Of a stretch of DNA of 64,000 nt, positions 57,029 to 64,000 are shown one piece after another. How positions within the stretch are numbered: position 1 is the first letter of the stretch; each line of letters begins with the position of its first letter. The notes under the pieces were generated by a model, which saw only the letters and a list, made by a program, of their open reading frames with translations, had not been told where the DNA came from and did no database searches. The position numbers were made by a program, and so were the translations under genes. Location: the NCBI RefSeq assembly GCF_003171515.1, contig NC_089390.1, forward strand, positions 1,860,001-1,924,000, given 5' to 3'. The stretch comes from Pyrenophora tritici-repentis (Eukaryota > Ascomycota > Dothideomycetes > Pleosporales > Pleosporaceae).

Positions 57029-57533
57029 GTCGAGCTTCTACGTTCATTGGAATAAGAGTATAGATAGGCAACAGGAAAACTCCCCAAGGACCGTATAAGA
57101 TAGTGGATTAGGACGAAGAGTATACTAAAGAGTCGTGATGAAATTCCATTACCAAGATCCTAGATTGGAATAGGACCAACTTGACAAAGATCTTACGGCA
57201 ACTGGAGGGGCCAAATCAGTACCTAGGTGTAATGTCTACCGGCATGTTTTCTTTTTCTCTTATCATCCCGTCTTCGAGGTTAACTGACAACGCATCTACA
57301 CAAGCCATGGACAAGGACCGAGAGAAGAAAGACAGTTGAATATAAATATACACGTAAAGCATATGAATTCGAAGCCATGAAATAGTACCTAGTTCCAACC
57401 CTCGAGCCTTGGAAGGTGGTTACCTGCTGGTAGTATGTAGGCCGTTGGACAGAAACAGACTAGCGTCTTGGCAGTCGTCAATGCAGCATTTCGTAGAACG
57501 GGCTACTGCTCTCTCACGTAACAACAATACAGT
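57029..57533. promoter_or_regulatory. Divergent spacer between the DUF6604 pseudogene and SYF2
   Basis: 505 bp that must hold the SYF2 promoter. No specific motif or RNA gene was seen. Confidence 0.4.
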
Positions 57534-58487
57534 ATGGCCAACACGATAAAGGTCGACGGGGACGAACATGCCCCCAAATCGCCTGGCAATGCCGATAAGG
57601 AGCTCTCCCACAATGTTCACGTTTCAACAAACGACGAAGCAGAAGAGGCAACAACCGCCATGACCGCGAACGAAGCAACAGCGCAAGTTGTGCCCTCACC
57701 TCAAGATGCCGCTGGAGAAACCGCCGTTACTGCAACTACAAATCTCGACGTCAAAGCCGCTCTCCAAGCGCGAATGGCGCGCTTCAAGGCCCTCCAGGCA
57801 CAGAAAGTAAACGGCCGCAAAGCCACAGAGCGCGAAGTCCGCGACGCAGAAGACCGCTCCAGCCGTCTCGCGCAAATTTCCAAACTGAGCGCCGCCCACG
57901 AGAAAGCATCCTACAAACTACTCAAATCAGAAGACCCAGACTTTGAGCGCAAAAGGAATTGGGACTACACTGTCGAGGAGAGTGAGAGCTGGGACAAACG
58001 GCTGAAGAAGAAGGCAAAGAACAGAGAGGGAGTCGCATTTGCAGACTACAGGAACGAGGCGAATAAGGTGTACAAGAGACAGATTGGGCAGATGAGTAAG
58101 GTGGATATGGAGGCGTATGCGGAGGAGAAGGCAAGGAAACTCCAGTCGCAAGTGTCCTCCGGGCTCTTGCAACTAGTTGAAACGGACGCCGGGGAGATTT
58201 ACACGGTGGACAGTAATGGGCGCATAAACACTCCCGTCGACGAAGCGTATAGCCACGACCACAAGCCCTCGAAGGAAGCCCTCGATAGATTGGTTGCAGA
58301 TCTGGACAAGGGCGAGCGCGCACGAATGAAGGCGCGCGCTGCAAGAGGCATACGCGACGAGCAGGATGTGGGTGATGTCACGTACATTAATCAGAAGAAC
58401 AAGCAGTTCAACGATAAGCTCTCGCGGTTCTACAACAAATACACGAGCGAGATACGGGATAGCTTTGAACGAGGTACGGCGATTTAG
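57534..58487 (+). CDS. SYF2: Pre-mRNA-splicing factor SYF2
   Basis: Intronless 317-residue ORF. Syf2 belongs to the Prp19-associated (NTC) part of the activated spliceosome in the nucleus. The acidic, Ala/Thr-rich N-terminus is variable in the family. The conserved region begins near residue 75 (LQARMARFKALQAQKVNGRK) and includes NWDYTVEESESWDKRLKKK, FADYRNEANKVYKRQIGQM and the terminal NQKNKQFNDKLSRFYNKYT. These are family signatures and the length is normal. It is followed, in opposite orientation, by ESF2, with the stops about 210 bp apart. Confidence 0.94.
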   Translation: MANTIKVDGDEHAPKSPGNADKELSHNVHVSTNDEAEEATTAMTANEATAQVVPSPQDAAGETAVTATTNLDVKAALQARMARFKALQAQKVNGRKATEREVRDAEDRSSRLAQISKLSAAHEKASYKLLKSEDPDFERKRNWDYTVEESESWDKRLKKKAKNREGVAFADYRNEANKVYKRQIGQMSKVDMEAYAEEKARKLQSQVSSGLLQLVETDAGEIYTVDSNGRINTPVDEAYSHDHKPSKEALDRLVADLDKGERARMKARAARGIRDEQDVGDVTYINQKNKQFNDKLSRFYNKYTSEIRDSFERGTAI

Positions 58488-58695
58488 GGGGCAGGGAGGA
58501 GAAACCGTTTATACCCTGGCATACGATATGCAGGTTGGCGTTGTGGGCTGAATGGCATTACATGGGCTCGGGTTGGCGTCATTGAACTTTACTGAAGCGC
58601 ATGAGATATTGTTATGTGCATTAGCGTAGTATCACTCGAACAAGGTGCACTCTATTGGAATCTTGAACATCACTCGTCTGCCTAGATATCGTACC

Positions 58696-59694
58696 TTACA
58701 TCACACTGCTGAGCACCTTGTTGACATCTTGACCTGGTTCAGGTTTCCTAAGTGCCTTGCTCGTCGTGGTATGCTGTGAGAACTCCAGCCTCCCTTTCCT
58801 CCTCTTTGGTTTACCCTCCGTCTCCTGTACCGCTTCGGCAGTTTCATTGGCGCCATCAACATCCTCCCCTCTCTTCCTCCTCGTCGCCTCAATTCCGCTG
58901 ACTATCTTTCCTCTCTCCACATTCTCCAAGAATGCCTTGTTTTCCTTCTTGCCCTGAGCAATCTCAAACCTAAGTCTTGCCGCGCGCTCTGCATTTTCAT
59001 TTTGAATCTGCTCCACTAGATTACCCCATTTCACTCCACTTAGGTATCGGATATTCCAGACTTCATCATGCCATCTCCCTCTCTTCTTGCCGCCCATTGT
59101 CTGCGCATTTAGATTTTCCGCTACAAATTTCGCGTCGCGCTTGTGTAGAAATTCAACCCAGCCGTCGAGGAAGAGTTTTCGTCGTGTTCCGCCGTTGCGT
59201 AGACGCTGGGTTCGGGCTGTGGAGTCTTCGGGTGTTAAGAAGATGCGGCCTACGTCGCCATATGGTGTTAAGAGAGAGCGAAGGACGGCAGGTTTCATGA
59301 AAGGTGGGACACGCGATAGATATATGACGCCAGATTTATCCTTTTTGAGCGAGGATTGGGGAAGGGCTTTTCCAAGTTTCGTAGACTGTAGTCTGAACTC
59401 AGCGGGGAGAGACGCGGCGAGCTTTTCGAGGTGCGCGAGCTCAGCGTTTTTAGAGGCAAAACTTTTGTGTATGCGATCTTCATCATTCTCTGCGTCTTCG
59501 GCGTCGTCATGTTCAAAGTCCTCGTCACCGGTGTCCAATTCCTGGTCCTCCTCTGCTTCTGAGTCCTGGTTTACTTTCTGTCGTTTCGATGCTGGTAGCA
59601 TGCGCGCTCTGCTCTCTTCTTCCGAGTCATAGCCTTTCTCGTCCTCGTCGCTCTCCTCCACGTCTAAATATTCGTTTCGTTTTCGCGTCGCCAT
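58696..59694 (-). CDS. ESF2: Pre-rRNA-processing protein ESF2 (ABT1 family)
   Basis: Intronless, 332 residues from ATG 59694 (MATRKRNEYLDVEE). An in-frame ATG 132 nt upstream is less likely because it lies in a non-conserved region. Esf2/ABT1 is a nucleolar RNA-binding protein of the 90S pre-ribosome needed for 18S rRNA processing. The N-terminal 120 residues are strongly acidic (DTGDEDFEHDDAEDAENDED). A single RRM follows (SGVIYLSRVPPFMKPAVLR, LFLDGWVEFLHKRDAKFVAE), then the family-specific block DEVWNIRYLSGVKWGNLVEQ and the helical RLRFEIAQGKKENKAFLENV. The C-terminus is basic. Head-to-head with CWC25. Confidence 0.92.
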   Translation of the reverse strand: MATRKRNEYLDVEESDEDEKGYDSEEESRARMLPASKRQKVNQDSEAEEDQELDTGDEDFEHDDAEDAENDEDRIHKSFASKNAELAHLEKLAASLPAEFRLQSTKLGKALPQSSLKKDKSGVIYLSRVPPFMKPAVLRSLLTPYGDVGRIFLTPEDSTARTQRLRNGGTRRKLFLDGWVEFLHKRDAKFVAENLNAQTMGGKKRGRWHDEVWNIRYLSGVKWGNLVEQIQNENAERAARLRFEIAQGKKENKAFLENVERGKIVSGIEATRRKRGEDVDGANETAEAVQETEGKPKRRKGRLEFSQHTTTSKALRKPEPGQDVNKVLSSVM

Positions 59695-60005
59695 GTCTTT
59701 AGACTGATCGTTGTACGATTCGACCTGACTCAGAGCAATTTCCAGGCGTAGGGACCGTTTTTTTCGTAATTTCTTGTTGTTGTACAATGAATCGGGTGCA
59801 TTCGATTCACCCCGGAGACCCGTCAACTGTAAACTTTTGCGGAGAAGACGCGGAGGTGAACTTTTGGGTGGGGCATATCACTAGCGTCTTGGCGTTTATG
59901 GCGCAACCTTCCTTCCCTCCAGGCTGTCACAGTCCTTCCAGTTGCAACCACCAACAACCAACGTAACAGCCAACTACTACCCATATACCATCCTAAACCA
60001 CCGCA
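59695..60005. promoter_or_regulatory. Shared divergent promoter region of ESF2 and CWC25
   Basis: 311 bp between divergent starts of a ribosome-biogenesis gene and a splicing gene. Both 5' UTRs must be here; no TATA box was seen. Confidence 0.5.
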
Positions 60006-61146
60006 ATGGGAGGCGATCTCAACCTGAAGAAAAGCTGGCATCCGCACTTGCGCAAGGTACGTCGCTATCTTACTCATCCTTTGCAAACCTACTAACACGT
60101 CTTAGAACCAAGAGAGAGTATGGAAAGAAGAAAAGTCTGCTCTCGAGGAGCGCAAACAGATCGAAAAGCTTCGCAAAGAACGTGAAGAAGAGCGGGCCAT
60201 TGAAGAACTACAAAAGCTACAGGCTGAAAAAGGCGGCAAGGTCGTCACGAAACGCGTCGACTGGATGTATGCCGGCCCTAGTGGCGACGGCGGAGTTACC
60301 GAGGAGCGCGAGGCGTACCTCCTTGGTAAGCGCAGAATCGATAATCTTTTGAAGTCGCAGGATACGCAGAGTCTGCAGAAAGGCGCCCCAGTCGGCATCG
60401 ATGCCGTGGCTGCTGATACTGGCGCGAATACGGCTCGCGACACCCAAAAAAAAGTACTCCAAGACCCTCTACTCATGATACAGAAGCAAAAAATGGAGAT
60501 GCAGATGAAGGCAATGAAGAACGCACATAAGGAAGCCCAGTATGCTGAGAAGCGCGAAAAAGAGAAGAAGGAGCGAGAGAGGAAGCACCGGCACAGGGAC
60601 CGGAGCAGAGATCCGGAACACAAGCATCGCAGCCGGCGAGATAGAGAACGGTCGCGGTCGCGGTCACCGCGCAGGAGCGAAGAGCGTGCGCACCATCGTC
60701 GCGATCGTGAAAGCCACCGAAGACGATCAAGGTCGCGGTCGCGGTCACCATACCGTAATCACAACAGCCGACGACATCGATCACGAACGCCGCGCGGAAG
60801 GGACGACCGTGATAGAACCGACCGTCGTGATGTCTTCCAGCGCGACAACTACAAGCGACGCGATCGCACACCTCCTCGGACACAGCCTGATGACACAAAA
60901 GCTAGTCAGAGCGCTGCGGACCGCCTCGCCAGCATGCAAGCAGAGGCGACGTCGCTAGAAGAACAGCGAGCCGAGCGTGTCCGGCAACAGGAAATTAAAG
61001 ATGCAGAGGAAGAAGAGAGAGTCAAAAAGGGTATGGAAGGTGGGCGTCGCTTCATCTCGAATGTGCGAGCCCAGGCGGCGAACACGAACCTGGGTGACGC
61101 GATTGCTCGCGGACGACCCAACCTGAAGGCAGAACTTGACGCTTGA
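60006..61146 (+). CDS. CWC25: Pre-mRNA-splicing factor CWC25
   Basis: Exons 60006-60056 and 60106-61146 with a 49 bp intron (GTACGT..CGTCTTAG, CTAAC branch point, phase 0) give 363 residues. Cwc25 joins the spliceosome to promote the first transesterification step. The N-terminal CIR-type domain is diagnostic: MGGDLNLKKSWHPHLRKNQE, VWKEEKSALEERKQIEKL, VDWMYAGPSGDGGVTEEREA, YLLGKRRIDNLL. The middle is a long Arg/Ser/His/Asp-rich (RS/RD-like) region, and the end is a conserved-looking helix (RRFISNVRAQAANTNLGDAI). It has its own spliceosomal intron right after the 17th codon. Confidence 0.95.
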
Positions 61147-61631
61147 GTCATGCTTTTCTGGAATGCCACATAGTGCTTATATTTTCACAGAACAAATAGA
61201 TACCCCATTATTGCTTCTAGTACGCTGCCCAGTTACGCTCGGATAGCTACTTATAGCCATCGCTTCTGACCTTCATTGCGCATTGCGTATAGATCGCCAC
61301 GACATATATGACAAGACTCCACTCCTGCATGAAGGAATACATCTTTGTGTCAGCTGGGATGGACAGTACATCTTGTATGATGTGATGTGGTAGTGATGCG
61401 CCCAGATTACAAGCGTCATCTTACCCTTTATAAGCCAGCTGACGTCTGGCGTCTGTCGTACACTTCACATCCATAGGAACTGCCTGGTGGCCTTGTTTTG
61501 CACTGTAACATTAATACCATGGACTCCGACCTCAAATCGCTCTCAATTCCTCGCCTTGGCCATCTTTTGCAATTTCACCACCATTCTGCATTGCGACCAG
61601 CGCTATTCGACGGGCAGACATTGAACCTGAA
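61147..61631. other. Intergenic, no feature seen
   Basis: About 485 bp between the convergent ends of CWC25 and the rhodopsin-domain gene. A 75-codon plus-strand frame (61498-61725) overlaps the next gene and is not supported. Confidence 0.45.
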
Positions 61632-62850
61632 TTACCGTCCGTTGTTCCACCCTGCATCTGGCGCAAAGAGTTCGTCCATGCTGTCACCGCCACTTTTCCC
61701 AGTCCTCGAATCTTCAACGCTGTAGGATCTGGTTACAGCAATTTGACGGCTCGACTTCTTGTCAGCTGCCTGATTGTGCGCAGCTGTTTCTGCTTCTGGG
61801 CTCTGCAACTCATATTCCTTCTCAGTTCCACGTTTTACCAACATCCTGAATTTGCGGATCATAGAACGATCCCCGCTCCCACTCTTGCTCGATAGGGACA
61901 GTATCCAGGGCATATACTGCTGTATGAACGGTTTCAGAAGCGCCACACATGCGCAAATCACACCGCCGTTGAGCTCGACTGTGGAGAAGATGCATGCCTT
62001 GGCTACGTTGTAAGTCGAGTCGGGGTTGCTGATCATGCTGTAAACATAGATGATGCGAACAGTAGAAATCACGACAACACTATCGAGCTGTCAGTACCTG
62101 GCGGGGAAAGCTGTGCAGTCATTCATACCCAGACCCAAGCGCGAATACGAGTCCTAGTAAGACCTTTTGCTTCAACGGCAGTTGTAGAGCGCGCAACATT
62201 GGTATCGGCAAGCAGAGAATCAGGAAGTCTGTGATGATGTTGATACACGCCATGAACAGGTTCAAGTCTGTCAGACACTTCTGATCTGTATGGGTTTGTG
62301 GATTGCAAGGACCAGCAGCAACAACTGTAATCGAAAGAGAATATCCAAAGACCAGGCCCGCTAATCCGTAGATGCACATTCGAATGGTCCGGTCCGGATT
62401 GAGGCGGTAGTAGAGGGCCAATAGTGACAGCTTTGCCAAAGCGGGCGTCCAAACGTACACAACCATGATACCAACAAGTATCTTTGTGTAGGCCATTACC
62501 TGTTCAGGAGTGACGTTCCACAGATGTTGACCGAAGCCGTATTGGAACGCTGTGCTATGGTCAGCCGCGCAACGTTGACGACAGCGATAGACTGTACCTT
62601 CGAAACATATTACCAGCCACGCGACGCAACCCATCCAACTACACAGTACAAGTGCATCGTCCAACCCGGTTGTGTGGCGAATACAGATACGAGTATACAG
62701 TCGCAAAGCGAGCACAATGGTGGAGATGACCGTCATCACCACATATACCACGATGATCCTATTCTGGAGGTCGGTCCTATCGCCACTGAAATCTGGTTGC
62801 ATACCATGAGGCGGCGGTATAACGCCAATTTTCTGCGCATTCGTAGTCAT
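61632..62850 (-). CDS. Fungal rhodopsin-domain (Pth11-like) integral membrane protein
   Basis: Three exons, 62598-62850, 62129-62549 and 61632-62079, with introns of 48 and 49 bp (GTACAG..CACAG; GTATGA..CGATAG), give 373 residues. The protein has the seven-helix layout of the fungal rhodopsin domain: IIVVYVVMTVISTIVLALRL, LDDALVLCSWMGCVAWLVIC, AFQYGFGQHLWNVT, KLSLLALYYRLNPDR, DFLILCLPIPMLRAL, VVVISTVRIIYVYSM, LNGGVICACVALLKPF. The conserved D-D in LDDALVL, YGFGQH and LPIPML are family marks. A polar C-terminal tail faces the cytosol. No CFEM domain precedes it. Members are orphan receptor-like proteins; ligand unknown. ATG 62850 (MTTNAQKIGVI) was taken as start, although an upstream in-frame ATG exists. 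Confidence 0.87.
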
Positions 62851-63477
62851 TTTTTCGGGGAGCTCTTGGCGAAAGAGGGCGAAGGATTCGAAAGCTGGAT
62901 TGCTCCTAGCACGATGCCGGACTTGCAGCGACCTTATCACTGGGTAGCAGCATCGTGTAACGTTGCCAACACTTGACATGGGGAAGCATGGCTGATCGCC
63001 TCTCCTGTATAACCTCGCCTCTTCAACTGTGGAACCATAAGACGCAAACGCTTGCTCATAGCGCTTACGAATGTGCGATTTCTCGGAACGGCTAGCTTAG
63101 ATCCTGTGAAAAGGGCAGAGGGATATCTAATAACAAAAGGTGAATCTCTTTGGCATGTTCATGGCAGCAAAGAGGGCACGCCTGACCCCTGTCTCGGCTA
63201 AGTCATTATACATTCCTGTCCTGAAATGGTCAGTGTCAGCCTCAGGAAAAGCTGGTATACGTGCCGAAGTGACACAAAGTACTACAATCAATAACGTGGC
63301 GTTCGGACAATTCATGCACCATCGTCTCTCCCTTTCGTTGGGAACCAAACAACGTCGGACCGCTAGAAAACATCACAATATCACAGCTGGAAGTCTAACT
63401 TAGCATGACTTCGATCCGAGCCACTAGTCGCCTATGTGTGATGGTGTGCGACTAAATACTACAAGCGCGAACGTACG
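62851..63477. other. Spacer upstream of the rhodopsin-domain gene
   Basis: Holds the promoter of the minus-strand membrane-protein gene and one short ORF (63127-63315). No RNA gene or repeat was seen. Confidence 0.4.
63127..63315 (-). CDS. Short ORF with signal-peptide-like start (62 aa), doubtful
   Basis: Starting at ATG 63315 the ORF reads MNCPNATLLIVVLCVTSARI, a short polar start and a hydrophobic core ending in a small-residue site. About 40 polar residues and a stop follow. This would suit a small secreted peptide, but only two Cys follow the core and the length is close to chance. It lies between the rhodopsin-domain gene and a cysteine-rich ORF on the same strand. Confidence 0.2.
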   Translation of the reverse strand: MNCPNATLLIVVLCVTSARIPAFPEADTDHFRTGMYNDLAETGVRRALFAAMNMPKRFTFCY

Positions 63478-63810
63478 TTAGTCTAATCCTTGCAAGCCAC
63501 TCATCAACGGATGCAGCAGGCTTCCTATTCCAGCAATACCAGCAAATCCTATATTTCGAGAGTTTCCGAGGCATTTTGAAGGACCAAGTGCAGCTAAAGA
63601 TTGGATGTCTTCAGCTGGTGGTGTTGCCAATCGGGTCTCTGTACATGCTGCCACAAGTGCGACTGTCACCTTCCAAAGATCGGGGAACAAACACGTCGCA
63701 CTTTCCTTCTCCCACGTTTCGTGCTCGCAGTAACACCTTCCACGGCAATTACCAAACGCAGCAACTGATTGTATGCACTCACAACTGGTAGGCCCATTGC
63801 AAGTATCCAC
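63478..63810 (-). CDS. Cysteine-rich, CFEM-like exon, partial gene at window edge
   Basis: The frame codes DTCNGPTSCECIQSVAAFGN, then CRGRCYCEHETWEKESATC and, after 15 residues, another Cys (VAAC). The order C-x5-C-x-C-x10-C-x3-C-x-C-x11-C-x15-C resembles the eight-cysteine CFEM domain of fungal cell-surface and secreted proteins, although spacing near the start differs. A pyrimidine-rich acceptor (GCTGTTTCAG) lies just upstream, so this is likely an internal or last exon whose signal peptide exon is in 63.8-64.0 kb or beyond. The frame ends at 63478 with a hydrophobic C-terminus (IGFAGIAGIGSLL) that could be a GPI-anchor signal. Confidence 0.35.
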   Translation of the reverse strand: MDTCNGPTSCECIQSVAAFGNCRGRCYCEHETWEKESATCLFPDLWKVTVALVAACTETRLATPPAEDIQSLAALGPSKCLGNSRNIGFAGIAGIGSLLHPLMSGLQGLD

Positions 63811-64000
63811 GGGCCGCTGAAACAGCTAATGGGATTTAATAAGGGGAAATTTGTGAGTTGAGCTGCAAAGGAGGCACTATTGTCGACGAACATCACCCTA
63901 ACATCAGCAACACAGCGTCTATCCGGGAAGGAGCTATGGAATCTGTACCCATCGCCGTCTTTGTGTTTGCACCATTATCGGCAGTCGTACTGCACGAATT
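63811..64000. other. Right edge of window, possible upstream exon of the cysteine-rich gene
   Basis: About 190 bp. No start codon with a clear signal peptide could be assigned in any minus-strand frame. Confidence 0.3.

Noticed and set aside
1..64000. CRISPR array, bacterial operon or prophage
   Set aside because: Introns, eukaryotic gene families and spacing show a fungal nuclear genome; no regularly spaced direct repeats with unique spacers were seen.

Overview
The window looks like nuclear DNA of a filamentous ascomycete, most likely a Dothideomycete of the Pleosporales type. The evidence is short 46-100 bp introns with GT..AG ends and CTAAC-like branch points, single-copy fungal housekeeping genes in mixed orientation, a one-piece A-T-R-R reductase, a fungal rhodopsin-domain protein and a decayed DUF6604 gene. 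The class-level placement is inferred; only the fungal origin is firm.

Layout. 0-9 kb is an accessory block of unrecognised genes, most of them damaged. One gene (1339-2543) has a frameshift in an A7 run. A zinc-finger gene (3281-4540, minus) has a TGA exactly where the second finger needs a cysteine. A third gene (5829-7356) is split by a 128 bp hAT-like MITE with a perfect 8 bp target duplication and also carries a frameshift in an A8 run. Only the two-exon gene at 8046-8811 and the ORF at 510-1121 look whole. 9-18.4 kb is gene-poor: two tRNA-like relics, APQ12, and a single-pass membrane protein.

18.4-23.3 kb holds a divergent pair: the exosome nuclease DIS3/RRP44 (minus) and V-ATPase subunit H VMA13 (plus). 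23.3-31.3 kb has no recognisable protein gene, only one odd tRNA and several microsatellites. An RSC7/SWP82-type chromatin-remodelling subunit follows at 31.4-33.5 kb, then another gene-poor stretch to 39 kb.

39-47.8 kb is dense: PRP11/SF3A2 (minus), tubulin cofactor E (plus), a JmjC protein (minus), prefoldin subunit 5 (plus), a large uncharacterised protein with a GC-AG intron (minus) and mitochondrial ribosomal protein uL23m (plus). 49.8-53.6 kb is one uninterrupted 1282-residue A-T-R-SDR enzyme that matches fungal glycine betaine reductase (ATRR), which makes choline from betaine. 54.1-57.0 kb is a DUF6604 pseudogene with stops in several frames, an AT microsatellite and an 11-residue repeat tail. 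57.5-61.1 kb carries SYF2, ESF2 and CWC25. 61.6-62.9 kb is a three-exon rhodopsin-domain membrane protein, followed by short cysteine-rich or secreted-looking ORFs to the end.

The main shared themes are RNA processing (DIS3, PRP11, SYF2, CWC25, ESF2) and tubulin folding (TBCE and prefoldin 5 within 1.3 kb). Exon boundaries were derived by hand from reading-frame continuity and splice signals. All family calls rest on recognition of sequence features; no search was run.
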